Shown here: positions 35,659 to 45,348 of the stretch, piece by piece
Layout: every line of letters begins with the position of its first letter
Position numbering within the stretch: the stretch's first letter is position 1
Origin: Cognataquiflexum rubidum
Lineage (GTDB): Bacteria; Bacteroidota; Bacteroidia; Cytophagales; Cyclobacteriaceae
Reading direction: 5' to 3'
DNA: 64,000 nt
Assembly: GCF_022538115.1 (NCBI RefSeq)
Contig: NZ_JAKZAL010000009.1
Coordinates: 1 to 64,000, forward strand
Made by a program: the position numbers and the translations under genes
Notes under the pieces: model-generated
The model's database searches: none
Told to the model about the DNA's origin: nothing
The model's input: the letters and a program-made list of their open reading frames with translations, nothing else

Positions 35659-37059
35659 ATGGAAAAAAATACATTATTCGATAAAATCTGGGATTCACAT
35701 GTGGTGCGTTCTGTACCCAATGGTCCCGATGTCTTCTTCATTGATAAGCATTTTATCCATGAAGTGACAAGCCCGGTAGCATTTCTGAATCTGGAAAAAA
35801 GAGGCATTGGTGTTCTTCATCCAGACAGGACAGTCGGTACGCCGGACCACAATGTACCTACCGTCGATCAGGACAAAACCATCAAGGACAAGCTTTCCCG
35901 CATGCAGGTTGAAAGACTAAGGGAAAACTGTCAGCGATATGGCATTGAATTGCACGATTTGGGTTCAGACCACCATGGTATTGTCCATGTGATTGGTCCT
36001 GAATTGGGCATTACTCAACCGGGGATGACCATCGTCTGTGGAGACAGCCATACCTCTACCCATGGCGCTTTTGGGGCGATTGCATTTGGAATCGGAACCT
36101 CTGAAGTGGAAATGGTTTTGGCAACACAGTGCATTATGCAGACCAAAGCCAAAAAAATGCGAATCACCGTAGACGGTGAATTAGGCTCCGGAGTGACTTC
36201 TAAGGATATCATCCTCTATATCATTGCCAAGATTTCTGCCGCAGGAGCAACTGGTTATTTTGTGGAATACGCTGGTTCGGCTATCCGCAGCCTGAGCATG
36301 GAAGCAAGGATGACCATCTGTAACATGAGCATCGAAATGGGTGCCCGAGGAGGATTGATCGCTCCTGATGAAACCACTTTTGCCTACCTCAAAGGAAAAC
36401 AGTACGCACCAAAAGGTGAAGCGTGGGACAAAACTGTAGCTTATTGGAAAACACTGAAAACTGACGAAGGTGCTATTTTTGACAAAGAATATGCTTTCGA
36501 TGCCGCTGATATTGAGCCAATGATAACCTATGGTACCAATCCTGGTATGGGTATCAAAATCAAAGGCAACATCCCGACAACCGAAGGAATGGAAGGAAGC
36601 AATAAAATCTCCTACCTCAAATCTTTGGAGTACATGGGCTTTGCCCCGGGTGAACCCATCAAAGGAAAAAAAGTGGATTACGTCTTCGTAGGAAGCTGTA
36701 CCAATGGTCGCATAGAAGACATCCGCTCTGTAGCTGCTTTTGTCAAAGGAAAACAAAAAGCCGCTAACATTACCGCTTGGATTGTCCCTGGTTCAAGAGA
36801 AGTAGAGAAGATGGCGCATGAAGAAGGTTTGGTGAAAATATTGGAAGATGCCGGTTTCGAATTGAGACAGCCGGGCTGTTCGGCATGCCTTGCGATGAAT
36901 GATGACAAAATTCCTTCAGGGAAATATGCGGTATCGACTTCGAACAGAAACTTCGAAGGAAGACAGGGACCTGGTGCAAGAACGCTTTTGGCCAGTCCAC
37001 TTACGGTCGCGGCGGTAGCCGTAACAGGCGTAATCGCAGATCCAAGGGAAGTATTTTAA
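35659..37059 (+). CDS. leuC: 3-isopropylmalate dehydratase large subunit
   Basis: Aconitase-family [4Fe-4S] enzyme, 466 residues, isomerising 2- to 3-isopropylmalate. It has [14 protein letters not shown], the cluster ligand Cys in [13 protein letters not shown] and the CxxC pair in [26 protein letters not shown] is the conserved end. Works with LeuD, 17 bp downstream. The same complex would handle citramalate if the paralogous synthase makes it. Confidence 0.97.
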   Translation: MEKNTLFDKIWDSHVVRSVPNGPDVFFIDKHFIHEVTSPVAFLNLEKRGIGVLHPDRTVGTPDHNVPTVDQDKTIKDKLSRMQVERLRENCQRYGIELHDLGSDHHGIVHVIGPELGITQPGMTIVCGDSHTSTHGAFGAIAFGIGTSEVEMVLATQCIMQTKAKKMRITVDGELGSGVTSKDIILYIIAKISAAGATGYFVEYAGSAIRSLSMEARMTICNMSIEMGARGGLIAPDETTFAYLKGKQYAPKGEAWDKTVAYWKTLKTDEGAIFDKEYAFDAADIEPMITYGTNPGMGIKIKGNIPTTEGMEGSNKISYLKSLEYMGFAPGEPIKGKKVDYVFVGSCTNGRIEDIRSVAAFVKGKQKAANITAWIVPGSREVEKMAHEEGLVKILEDAGFELRQPGCSACLAMNDDKIPSGKYAVSTSNRNFEGRQGPGARTLLASPLTVAAVAVTGVIADPREVF

Positions 37060-37076
37060 TCAAAAAGAAAGAAAAA

Positions 37077-37667
37077 ATGGCTTACGATAAATTCAATATA
37101 CTTACCAGCACAGTTGTTCCTTTACCTGCCGAAAACGTCGATACGGACCAAATCATTCCGGCCCGCTTTCTAAAAGCGACCGAAAGGGAAGGTTTCGGAG
37201 ACAACCTGTTCAGGGATTGGAGATATGATGTAGAAGGAAATCCCAAAAAGGATTTTGTGCTTAACAATCCCACTTACTCAGGGAAAATTCTTCTTTCAGG
37301 AAAAAATTTCGGATCAGGTTCTAGCCGTGAACACGCGGTTTGGGCGATCTATGATTATGGATTCAGGGCAGTTGTTTCGAGTTTCTTTGCTGATATTTTC
37401 AAAAATAACTGTCTGAACATCGGTGTTTTGCCGGTGACAATCAGTGCGGAATTTGCTGAAGTCCTATTCAAAGCAGTGGACGCGGATCCAAAAACTGAAG
37501 TGGAAATCGATATTGACAAACAGACCATCACTTTGCTCAGTACAGGAGAATTTGAATCTTTTGATATTAATTCCTATAAAAAGGAAAATATGAAAAACGG
37601 ATTTGATGATATCGATTACCTGTTGAACATCAAAGATGAAATCGCTGCTTTTGCAGAAAACAGATAG
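37077..37667 (+). CDS. leuD: 3-isopropylmalate dehydratase small subunit
   Basis: Swivelling-domain subunit of the LeuCD dehydratase, 196 residues, normal length. Conserved PLPAENVDTDQIIPARFLK and the substrate-binding GKNFGSGSSREHAVWAI are visible, as is the C-terminal DDIDYLLNIKDEI. It is followed by a 206-bp gap that holds a MITE-like element. Confidence 0.96.
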   Translation: MAYDKFNILTSTVVPLPAENVDTDQIIPARFLKATEREGFGDNLFRDWRYDVEGNPKKDFVLNNPTYSGKILLSGKNFGSGSSREHAVWAIYDYGFRAVVSSFFADIFKNNCLNIGVLPVTISAEFAEVLFKAVDADPKTEVEIDIDKQTITLLSTGEFESFDINSYKKENMKNGFDDIDYLLNIKDEIAAFAENR

Positions 37668-37677
37668 CTGATTCATT

Positions 37678-37826
37678 ATTCATAATTCAACGTCGTTTGG
37701 ATAGGCTTTTGCGTTATACAAACCTTTTCCAAAGTTGGGACCAGACCATGAAAATCTTAAAACATCCATTCCGAACTTTGGAAAAGTTTTCCGAATCCCC
37801 CAACTAAACGACATTGATTCATAATT
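37678..37826. mobile_element. MITE-like palindromic element with 10-bp direct repeats
   Basis: The direct repeat ATTCATAATT (37678-37687 and 37817-37826) abuts on both sides a 129-bp element (37688-37816). The element's ends, CAACGTCGTTT and AAACGACATTG, are inverted repeats with one mismatch. Further inside, CTTTTCCAAAGTT (37724-37736) and AACTTTGGAAAAG (37774-37786) are perfect 13-bp reverse complements. There is no open frame. The layout is that of a non-autonomous inserted element with a target duplication; no transposase of this kind is in the window. Confidence 0.75.
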
Positions 37827-37873
37827 ATTAATTCCAAAAGCGCGAGTATATACATAGTGCCAAACTCCAAAAA

Positions 37874-39493
37874 ATGGGTCATCACAGGAAAATAGAAATC
37901 ATGGATACCACTCTGAGGGATGGAGAACAGACCTCGGGAGTTTCCTTTCTTCCTTCAGAAAAACTTCAGATAGCCAAACTGCTATTGGATGAAATGAAGG
38001 TGGACAGGATCGAAGTGGCTTCTGCCCGGGTTTCTGAAGGGGAAATGGAGGGAGTGAAAAGGATTACCCAATGGGCTGCCGAAAAAGGATATCTCGATAG
38101 GGTAGAAGTGTTGGGTTTTGTCGATACCCCTGATTCTATAAATTGGATAAAGGAAGCAGGAGGGAAAGTCCTCAATCTTTTGACCAAAGGTTCTATGAAC
38201 CACCTGACCCATCAGCTTCGAAAAACCCCGGAGCAACATTTCAAGGATATTGAAAAAAGCGTGCTCTATGCCCGTGAAAACGGTATTTCGGTCAACGTTT
38301 ACCTCGAAGATTGGTCCAATGGCATGAGAAATTCCATGGATTACACCATGGATTTGATTGGGGTATTGGTACAACTTCAGGTAAGGAGAATCATGCTTCC
38401 CGATACTTTGGGATTGCTCAATCCCAGAGAAGTTTCCCATTTTCTCAAGCTTATTACGAGCGAATATCCTGATACCCATTTTGATTTTCACGCACACAAC
38501 GATTATGATCTGTCCGTGGCCAATGTGCTCGAGGCAATTTATAACGGCGTAGGCGGTATCCACACCACGGTCAATGGATTGGGGGAAAGGGCCGGTAATG
38601 CGCCATTAGAATCAGTGATTGCTGTTTTGAAGGACTTTACAGACTTTAAGCTGAACGTCAAAGAGAACAAAATATATCGCGTCAGCAAGTTGGTAGAGCA
38701 ATTTTCCGGTCAGCATATCCCCGCCAACAAACCGGTAGTAGGTGAAAATGTATTTACCCAAACTGCCGGAATCCATGCCGATGGGGACAATAAGAAAAAT
38801 CTTTATTTCAATGATTTGCTCCCCGAGCGCTTTGGTAGACAAAGGAAATATGCTTTGGGTAAGACATCAGGCAAAGCCAATATTGTCAAAAACCTGCAGG
38901 AATTGGGAATCTCTCTAGAACCTGATGAACTGACAAAAGTTACCCAAAGGATCATTGAATTGGGGGACAAGAAAGAAAGGGTGACCACAGAGGACCTTCC
39001 TTATATCATTTCTGATGTGTTGCAGAACAACTCCATCTCCCATGATATATTCATTGAAGGTTATAACCTCAGCCATTCAAAGGGCTTGAGACCCACCGTT
39101 CAATTGAAGATCAACATCAACGGAGAAAGCTATGAAGAAGGATCTTCAGGAGATGGTCAATACGATGCTTTCATGAAGGCATTGAAAAAGATTTACAAAT
39201 CTTTGAATAAAGAATTGCCGGTTTTGACCAATTATAGTGTGACTATTCCTCCCGGAGGAAAGACTGATGCTTTTGTGGAAACAGTTATTACCTGGGATTT
39301 TGGAAAGATATTCAAAACCAAAGGTCTAGACAGCGATCAGACTGTGGCTGCTTTGAAGGCCACAGAAAAGATGCTGAACATCATTGAAAAAATAAAAAAT
39401 ACAGAGCCGGGAATCGGAACTATCCCGGATGAAAACCCAGAACTAGATAAAAAGAATTTCTATGGAAATGAATATAGCGCTATTGCCGGGTGA
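37874..39493 (+). CDS. LeuA-family synthase, probable (R)-citramalate synthase
   Basis: A 539-residue paralogue of LeuA with an N-terminal [32 protein letters not shown] as metal site and [18 protein letters not shown]. It keeps the C-terminal regulatory (LeuA dimer) domain (about 400-510). Its sequence is clearly different from LeuA at 34141. Lying in an isoleucine-making operon with LeuCD and LeuB but without threonine dehydratase, it may make citramalate from pyruvate and acetyl-CoA. A second isopropylmalate synthase is the alternative. It overlaps leuB by 26-32 bp. Confidence 0.8.
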   Translation: MGHHRKIEIMDTTLRDGEQTSGVSFLPSEKLQIAKLLLDEMKVDRIEVASARVSEGEMEGVKRITQWAAEKGYLDRVEVLGFVDTPDSINWIKEAGGKVLNLLTKGSMNHLTHQLRKTPEQHFKDIEKSVLYARENGISVNVYLEDWSNGMRNSMDYTMDLIGVLVQLQVRRIMLPDTLGLLNPREVSHFLKLITSEYPDTHFDFHAHNDYDLSVANVLEAIYNGVGGIHTTVNGLGERAGNAPLESVIAVLKDFTDFKLNVKENKIYRVSKLVEQFSGQHIPANKPVVGENVFTQTAGIHADGDNKKNLYFNDLLPERFGRQRKYALGKTSGKANIVKNLQELGISLEPDELTKVTQRIIELGDKKERVTTEDLPYIISDVLQNNSISHDIFIEGYNLSHSKGLRPTVQLKININGESYEEGSSGDGQYDAFMKALKKIYKSLNKELPVLTNYSVTIPPGGKTDAFVETVITWDFGKIFKTKGLDSDQTVAALKATEKMLNIIEKIKNTEPGIGTIPDENPELDKKNFYGNEYSAIAG

Positions 39494-40523
39494 CGGCATT
39501 GGCCCGGAGGTGATTGCACAGGCAGTCAAAGTTGTAAATGCTGTAGCTAAGAAATTTGGTCATACCATCCATTTTGAGGAGGCACCCGTAGGGGCTGCTG
39601 CGATTGACCTTACCGGAAATCCCTACCCGGATGAGACGCACGAGGTTTGTTTGAGAGCTGATGCTGTACTTTTTGGAGCAATAGGTGATCCCAAATACGA
39701 CAATGATCCAAAAGCCAAAGTAAGACCTGAACAGGGATTATTGGCAATGAGGAAGAAGTTGGGATTGTTTGCCAATGTACGTCCGACCTTTACTTTTCCT
39801 TCTTTGGTACATAAATCTCCCTTGAAATTGGATAGGATCGAAGGGGTGGATTTGGTTTTCTTTAGGGAGTTGACCGGAGGGATTTATTTTGGAGAACCTC
39901 GTGGAAGAAATGAGCAGGGTACCAAAGCTTTTGATACAAATGTTTATTCCAAAGAAGAAATCACGAGGTTGGCAAGAATGGGATTCGAAGCTGCCCAAAA
40001 GAGAAGGAAGTTATTGACCTGTGTGGACAAAGCCAATGTCTTGGCTACTTCCAGACTTTGGAGAGAGACGGTGCAGGAATTGGCTCCGGAATATCCTGAT
40101 GTCAAAGTGGAATATGAATTTGTGGATGCAGTCGCCATGCGTTTGATCCAATGGCCAAAAGCGTATGATGTCCTGATTACGGAGAATCTATTTGGAGATA
40201 TCCTGACAGACGAAGCCTCAGTGATTTCGGGTTCTATGGGTTTGATGCCTTCTGCCTCATTGGGTACTGACAACAAGCTTTTCGAACCGATACACGGTTC
40301 TTATCCCCAAGCTGCAGGCAAGGACATCGCAAATCCATTGGGCACGATACTTTCGGCAGCGATGATGTTTGAGTATGCATTCGACTTAAGGGAAGAAGCA
40401 AAAGCCATTTCTGATGTGGTCAATAAATCATTGGCGGAAGGAATCGTCACAGAAGACATCGCTGAAGGCGGAAAAGCTTACAAAACCTCGGAAGTGGGGG
40501 ATTGGTTGGCGGCTAATATTTAA
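39468..40523 (+). CDS. leuB: 3-isopropylmalate dehydrogenase
   Basis: NAD-dependent oxidative decarboxylase of leucine synthesis, about 351 residues. The N-terminal [29 protein letters not shown] (catalytic Tyr) and [20 protein letters not shown] are diagnostic, with the NAD-binding [18 protein letters not shown]. The gene starts inside the end of the preceding synthase gene (overlap of 26 bp from the ATG at 39468, or 32 bp from 39462), so translation is coupled. Last gene of the ilv-leu operon, followed by a terminator. Confidence 0.97.
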   Translation: MNIALLPGDGIGPEVIAQAVKVVNAVAKKFGHTIHFEEAPVGAAAIDLTGNPYPDETHEVCLRADAVLFGAIGDPKYDNDPKAKVRPEQGLLAMRKKLGLFANVRPTFTFPSLVHKSPLKLDRIEGVDLVFFRELTGGIYFGEPRGRNEQGTKAFDTNVYSKEEITRLARMGFEAAQKRRKLLTCVDKANVLATSRLWRETVQELAPEYPDVKVEYEFVDAVAMRLIQWPKAYDVLITENLFGDILTDEASVISGSMGLMPSASLGTDNKLFEPIHGSYPQAAGKDIANPLGTILSAAMMFEYAFDLREEAKAISDVVNKSLAEGIVTEDIAEGGKAYKTSEVGDWLAANI

Positions 40524-40549
40524 AATAGATATAATTGATTCTTATGATA

Positions 40550-40584
40550 AACCCTCCAAAAGTTCAAATCTTTTTGAGGGTTTT
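40550..40584 (+). terminator. Terminator of the ilv-leu operon
   Basis: Stem AAACCCTC (40550-40557) with GAGGGTTT (40577-40584), extended inward by AAAAG/CTTTT around a 7-nt loop, with the T residues of the right arm at the end. It lies 26 bp after the leuB stop. Confidence 0.8.
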
Positions 40585-40634
40585 GTATTTGGAAAGCATG
40601 ATCCCTTTATTTGTCATTTCCCCAGTATTCCAAA

Positions 40635-41411
40635 ATGCAAACCAGACCATTCACTTACCTTTTTTACCTACAGTATTTAGGGCTTCGGTATCACGGTTGG
40701 CAAAAGCAGCCCGGAGTCAAAACAATTCAAAGTACATTGGAGAAAGCTTTCCGGTATGTCTTGAGCCATGAGGATTTCACCATACTTGGAGCAAGCCGGA
40801 CTGATGCAGATGTTTCCTGTAATCGTGGAGCCTTTGAGTTGTTTTTGAAACATGAAATCTCTCCCTATCTTCTCAGTACATTAAATTCATTTCTCCCGTC
40901 AGATATCAGGCTATTAGGGTTTGAGCCTGTTCCATTGACCTTTAATATTATTCAGGATGTCACGTGGAAGGAATACCATTATCACTTTGCGATTGGAGAA
41001 AAATTCCATCCTTTTGCGGCAGGAAACCTTACATTTTTTGAAGGAATACCTGATCTTGATTTGATGAAAAAGGGAGCAAAACTTTATGTGGGGGAACATG
41101 ATTTCCGGCGATTCTGCTCCATCGATAAAGTGACAGATGATTATGTAAGAGAAGTTTTGGAGGCTGACATTTGTACCCATTCTCAGGCTGGAAAAGGCCT
41201 TATTCCGGAAAAAGCCTTCACTTTTTCCGTAAAGGGAAAGGGGTTCCTCAGGTATCAGGTTAGGATAATGATGGCGGCTTTGATGGACTTGGGATTGGGA
41301 AAAATAACATTGGAAGATTTGAATAACGCCTTGGATTCAGACCAAACAAGTCCCATTTCAGTTGCTGTTCCTGCAAATGGATTGGTTTTAGAAAGGGTTG
41401 AATTCAAATAA
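40635..41411 (+). CDS. TruA-like pseudouridine synthase, divergent
   Basis: A 258-residue protein of the TruA family, which modifies uridines 38-40 in tRNA anticodon arms. The catalytic Asp lies in GASRTDADVSC, the family's GRTDAGVHA motif with Gly-to-Ser and Gly-to-Asp changes. GEHDFRRFCSIDK replaces the usual HDFxAF, and the C-terminal GKGFLRYQVRIMMAALMDLG matches FLYHQVRNMVG. The altered active-site flanks suggest a sub-family with its own substrate. The start at 40635 (MQTRPFTY) is preferred over 40611, since it directly precedes the first strand. Confidence 0.83.
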   Translation: MQTRPFTYLFYLQYLGLRYHGWQKQPGVKTIQSTLEKAFRYVLSHEDFTILGASRTDADVSCNRGAFELFLKHEISPYLLSTLNSFLPSDIRLLGFEPVPLTFNIIQDVTWKEYHYHFAIGEKFHPFAAGNLTFFEGIPDLDLMKKGAKLYVGEHDFRRFCSIDKVTDDYVREVLEADICTHSQAGKGLIPEKAFTFSVKGKGFLRYQVRIMMAALMDLGLGKITLEDLNNALDSDQTSPISVAVPANGLVLERVEFK

Positions 41412-41444
41412 AATAAGGGCTGAAATTAATCAGCCCTTATTTTA
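41411..41444. terminator. Bidirectional terminator between truA-like and fabI
   Basis: A perfect 14-bp stem (41411-41424 with 41431-41444) with a 6-nt loop, A-rich on the left arm and T-rich on the right. It can end transcripts from both the plus-strand gene and the convergent minus-strand fabI. Confidence 0.9.
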
Positions 41445-41499
41445 TTTTTCCTCAATGGATACCTTCAATTTATTTTGTCTCAAAAAAGGTAAACAAGTT

Positions 41500-42315
41500 T
41501 TATAAGTCCATAAACTTGTTCATGATATCTTCAGAAATCCCTGTATTGGAATAACCGCCGTCATGAAAGAGGTTTTGCATTGTGACCATTCTGGTCAAAT
41601 CTGAAAACATGGTAATGATATAATCAGCGCATGCCTCAGCTGAAGCATTTCCAAGTGGTGACATGGAATCTGCAAAATTATAGAAGGTATCGAATCCGCC
41701 GATTCCTGTTCCTGCCGTAGTTTTGGTAGGGGATTGGGAAATGGTATTAACCCGAACTTTTTTCAGCTTGCCATATCTGTATCCATATCCTCTTGCGATG
41801 CTTTCCAAAAGTGCTTTGGCATCAGCCATGTCTGTATAGAAGGGATATACTCTTTGTGCTGCGATGTAAGAAAGTCCAAGGATAGAACCCCATTCGTTCA
41901 TGGCGTCCATCTTCTCTGCCACCTGCATCATTTTATGAAATGACACAGAAGAAACATCATAGGATTTTGCTGCCCATTCGTAATTGAGGTCGCCATAGGA
42001 GCGTCCTTTTCGGATGTTTGGGGACATACCAATCGAGTGAAGCAAAAAGTCAAAGTTACCACCCAAATACTCACGGGCTTCGGTATATAGTTTTTCGATA
42101 TCTTCCAAAGAAGTGGCGTCTGCAGGGATGACGATGGTGTTGCATTGCTCTGCCAATTCCTTGATTGCCCCCATTCTCATGGCGATTGGTGCATTGGTCA
42201 ATACAAACCTTCCACCTTGTTCGTGTGCTTTGAGTGCGGCTTTCCAAGCAATGGAGTTTTCATCTAAAGCTCCTGTGATTATTCCGAGTTTTCCTTTCAA
42301 TAAATTCTCTGGCAT
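41500..42315 (-). CDS. fabI: Enoyl-ACP reductase
   Basis: NADH-dependent last step of fatty-acid elongation, 271 residues from the ATG at 42315 (MPENLLKGK). The first codon upstream reading (42471) runs through repeats and is not real. The cofactor region GIITGALDENSIAWKAA is typical of FabI, as are LLHSIGMSP and the catalytic Tyr/Lys in YPFYTDMADAKALLE (Tyr-x6-Lys). C-terminal FHDGGYSNTG. Target of triclosan-type inhibitors in other bacteria. Confidence 0.96.
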   Translation of the reverse strand: MPENLLKGKLGIITGALDENSIAWKAALKAHEQGGRFVLTNAPIAMRMGAIKELAEQCNTIVIPADATSLEDIEKLYTEAREYLGGNFDFLLHSIGMSPNIRKGRSYGDLNYEWAAKSYDVSSVSFHKMMQVAEKMDAMNEWGSILGLSYIAAQRVYPFYTDMADAKALLESIARGYGYRYGKLKKVRVNTISQSPTKTTAGTGIGGFDTFYNFADSMSPLGNASAEACADYIITMFSDLTRMVTMQNLFHDGGYSNTGISEDIMNKFMDL

Positions 42316-42701
42316 GATATGTTCTTTTGATTTGGTCAAATATTGTGTAAAAATAAGATTTGGAGAAGCAAGAACCAAGTACAAAGTATCAAGTATGTAG
42401 GAGCGAGGAATAAGTAGATGGTTAGAGGTGAAAGGTAAGAGGTGGGGGAGGTTGGAAGAACCAAGTGCCAACTATCAAGAAGCGAGTATCAAGTATCAAG
42501 TACTAAGTACCAAGTACCAAGTACAAAGTACCAAATACGAAGAAGTGAGGTATAAGTAGATGGTGAGAGGTGAAAGGTAAGAGGAAAAAGGGAACAAGGG
42601 CAAAGGTCAGTTAACCAATTAACCTCTAACCAAATAACCTCTAACCAAATAACCAATTAACCTCTAACCAAATAACCATTAACCCATAACCAAATAACCA
42701 A
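42316..42701. repeat. Simple-sequence repeat block between fabI and recN
   Basis: This gene-free stretch is made almost entirely of short degenerate repeats. CAAGTA(C/T)- and CAAGTATC-type units run from about 42369 to 42540. TAAGTAGATGGT(T/G)AGAGG plus GTGAAAGGTAAGAGG occurs twice (42411-42441 and 42553-42584). AACCAAATAACCTCT-type units run from 42610 into the recN stop codon at 42702. No gene or RNA structure recognised. Confidence 0.85.
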
Positions 42702-44354
42702 TTAACTCCCAAGCAACTCCCTAGCACTTTCAAAAGCATTTACGGATGGATTGGCACCGGCGATCATTTTGGCAATTTCCAAAACCCGCTCTTCCCCATC
42801 CAATAGCTTAATTTTACTGATGGTCTTCTCAGCGCTGTTGTCTTTATATACAAAGTAATGTTGGTCGCCCTTGGCAGCCACCTGTGGGAGATGACTGATA
42901 CAGATGACTTGGTGCTGTTTGGCAATATCCTGCATCATCCTGACCATCTGTAGCGCGATTTCACCCGAAACACCTGTATCTATTTCATCAAAAATCAATG
43001 TCGGTAGTGCCATTTTATCAGCCATGATATATTTGATAGCAAAAATCAATCTTGAGAATTCACCACCTGAGGCCACCTGTTTCAATGCCTGTGGTTTGAC
43101 TCCTTTGTTGGCTGAAAAAAGGATATCAATCTGATCCAAACCATTTTTGGTTGGGGAAATGATTTGATGGTAGAATTCAACCTGCGCATTTTCCATACCC
43201 AATTGATGCAAAAGTTTTGCAAGTTGGGAGGCAAATGGATGAAATGCTGATTTCCTTTTTTCGGAAAGGGCTTTGCCTTTTTCGGTCAATTCTTTCTCTG
43301 CAGTTTCTTTGGCTTTTTTCAGTTTCTCCAGTTCTTCATCCAGATTCTCCACCAAAAAGACTTTATCAGCGAGTTCGTTTTCCAAAGCAATGAGCGCTTC
43401 AACGGTATCAAAACCATGTTTTTTCTGCAGGTGGTAAATTTTGCTTAACCTCGTCCTTACTGTTTCAAGTTTGGCAAAATCAACTTCAATCTGTCCATCT
43501 TCTTCTTCCAGACTTGCTGCGATATCCTTCAATTCAATCAAAACGCTTTGGAATCTTTCACCATAGGTCTCAAATCTATGCGCATATTTTGAAAGCTGTT
43601 GTACACCTTGATTGGCCAAAGCCAAAAGCTTCAAGGCGCCAAATTGTTCGTCTTCCATTTGGGAAAGGACTTCCTGAATTTTGGATTTGATGTCCTCTGC
43701 ATTTTCCAAGATTTCCTGTTCACTTTCCAGCTCAGTTTGCTCTCCTTCCCTAAGTCTTACTTCAGAAAGTTCTTCGAGCTGAAATCTATTGAAATCTGCT
43801 TCTTTCTTCATTTCCAAAGCTTCTTGACTTAGCTTTTCAAATGCCTTTTTTGCAGACTGAAATGACCTGAAAGTTGATAAATAAGAAGCTTTTTCTTGAT
43901 GGCTTTTTGAAAATGCATCTACCAAGTCCAATTGGTATTCACCTTCTCCGAGTTGAAGGTTATCATGTTGGGAATGGATATCCATCAGTGCCTTACCAAG
44001 GTCTTTCAAGGTTTCAAGCTTTACGGGAGTATCATTGATAAATGCCCGGGATTTACCGTTCGGGCTGATTTCCCTTCTGATGATGCACTCAGGATCAAAA
44101 TCAAGGTCTTCATTTTTGAAAAAATCCTCCAGTCCATAACTTCCGATTCCGAAATTACCTTCGACCACACACTTTTTGTCCGGGTTCAGCAGTGCTTTAG
44201 TGTCGGCCCTGTTTCCTAACAGCAGTCCAACAGCACCCAACATGATGGATTTCCCTGCTCCGGTTTCGCCGGTAATCATGTTTAGAAACTGGCTTGGCTT
44301 CATTTCCAAGCTTTGAATCAGGGCGTAATTGGCAATGCTGAGTGAGCGGAGCAT
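42702..44354 (-). CDS. recN: DNA repair protein RecN
   Basis: SMC-like ATPase in double-strand-break repair, 550 residues. Walker A is GETGAGKSIML (29-39). Coiled coils run around 155-205 and 300-365 (many E/K heptads such as LDEELEKLKKAKETAEKEL). The signature QVASGGEFSRLIFAIK and Walker B LIFDEIDTGVSG follow. The last residues ELLGS and the stop lie at the edge of the AACC repeat, so the extreme C-terminus may have been altered by it. Next upstream is the porD gene, 47 bp away. Confidence 0.96.
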   Translation of the reverse strand: MLRSLSIANYALIQSLEMKPSQFLNMITGETGAGKSIMLGAVGLLLGNRADTKALLNPDKKCVVEGNFGIGSYGLEDFFKNEDLDFDPECIIRREISPNGKSRAFINDTPVKLETLKDLGKALMDIHSQHDNLQLGEGEYQLDLVDAFSKSHQEKASYLSTFRSFQSAKKAFEKLSQEALEMKKEADFNRFQLEELSEVRLREGEQTELESEQEILENAEDIKSKIQEVLSQMEDEQFGALKLLALANQGVQQLSKYAHRFETYGERFQSVLIELKDIAASLEEEDGQIEVDFAKLETVRTRLSKIYHLQKKHGFDTVEALIALENELADKVFLVENLDEELEKLKKAKETAEKELTEKGKALSEKRKSAFHPFASQLAKLLHQLGMENAQVEFYHQIISPTKNGLDQIDILFSANKGVKPQALKQVASGGEFSRLIFAIKYIMADKMALPTLIFDEIDTGVSGEIALQMVRMMQDIAKQHQVICISHLPQVAAKGDQHYFVYKDNSAEKTISKIKLLDGEERVLEIAKMIAGANPSVNAFESARELLGS

Positions 44355-44401
44355 TTAATGGGTTTAATTATTTTATTGGACAAATCTAACAAATTAAGGG
44401 A

Positions 44402-45307
44402 TCAACCTTTGAGTAGGTCATTGTACCTTTTTGAGTTGTTTGGATCAATTTTAAGGAGTACTTCTACCGCTTCTGTGCGGACTTCTTTTGGGGCATTTTG
44501 GAAAACCCGTATTATTTCATCTCTTTTTGCATCCAAAAATGCAATTACAAAAATACTGTTTGGCTGTGCGGTGTTGGCACTTTCTACCAATTGGAATGCT
44601 GTAATCATATTTTGGTAGGCCTCCTGAGGATTGTTGAGAAGCATGTCAAGTCCTTTGCGGTGGTAGAGATAAATCGCTTCCCTTATCGGTGCAAAGACAG
44701 ACGAAGTGTAAATATCATTGATAAGCCAATACCTGTTTCTCCTGTCATTTGGGTTGGGCATCCAACCTGCTCTATTGGATTGTTGGGCGTTGTTGACGAT
44801 TCCATTCGCTATTTCAAAGTAAGGGTTTCCTCCTCTTAAAGAAAAACTATCATAATCAAAACCCAAAGCGATGTAGGCGTAATACGCCAATAATGAACTG
44901 ATGTTGTTGAGAAAAGCAAACCTATTGAATTCGAGGGGTTGGGAAAGGAGATATTCAAACCCCCAGTTTCGGTCAATAAAATTGATGACCATACTTTCAT
45001 AATTAGTACCATAAACCGGCCGGACTGTTTGGATCTGAACTGTCGCGTTATAGACACCTATCTGGGGCATATCGGAAATGGTAATGAGGATGTTGCCTTT
45101 AACCCTTTCAAATGCCTGAAATTGGTCTCCCGTCCATGTTCTTCCGTTGAGAAACTGCTCAAAGCTATTTTTCATGTTATCAAAAATGGCAGTTTCTTGG
45201 GTACGCGCTCTTTCACTATTGATAATAACCGAAAAATTAAGCTCTTGGGAAAATACAGAATGGTGGGATAAAAAAAGTAGAAGGAGTATCGTCAGTCGAA
45301 TCTTCAT
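44402..45307 (-). CDS. porD: PorD-type (DUF4835) protein
   Basis: A 301-residue exported protein (signal residues 1-20, ending SVFSQ) of the DUF4835 family, linked to the type IX secretion system. Conserved points are ELNFSVIINSERARTQE near the start, FLNGRTWTGDQFQAFERVKG and the middle YYAYIALGFDYDSFSLRGG. It lies between coaBC and recN, an order seen widely in the phylum. The exact T9SS role is inferred from the family name. Confidence 0.88.
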   Translation of the reverse strand: MKIRLTILLLLFLSHHSVFSQELNFSVIINSERARTQETAIFDNMKNSFEQFLNGRTWTGDQFQAFERVKGNILITISDMPQIGVYNATVQIQTVRPVYGTNYESMVINFIDRNWGFEYLLSQPLEFNRFAFLNNISSLLAYYAYIALGFDYDSFSLRGGNPYFEIANGIVNNAQQSNRAGWMPNPNDRRNRYWLINDIYTSSVFAPIREAIYLYHRKGLDMLLNNPQEAYQNMITAFQLVESANTAQPNSIFVIAFLDAKRDEIIRVFQNAPKEVRTEAVEVLLKIDPNNSKRYNDLLKG

Positions 45308-45348
45308 GTAGAATGGGTTTTCTTTTAAAGATAACGATAATCTTATGG

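Noticed and set aside
42316-42471. N-terminal extension of fabI
   Set aside because: It is simple repeat sequence; the conserved FabI N-terminus starts at 42315.
42369-42540. CRISPR array suggested by CAAGTA-like repeats
   Set aside because: Units are 8-10 bp, degenerate and without spacers of constant size, and no cas gene is present.
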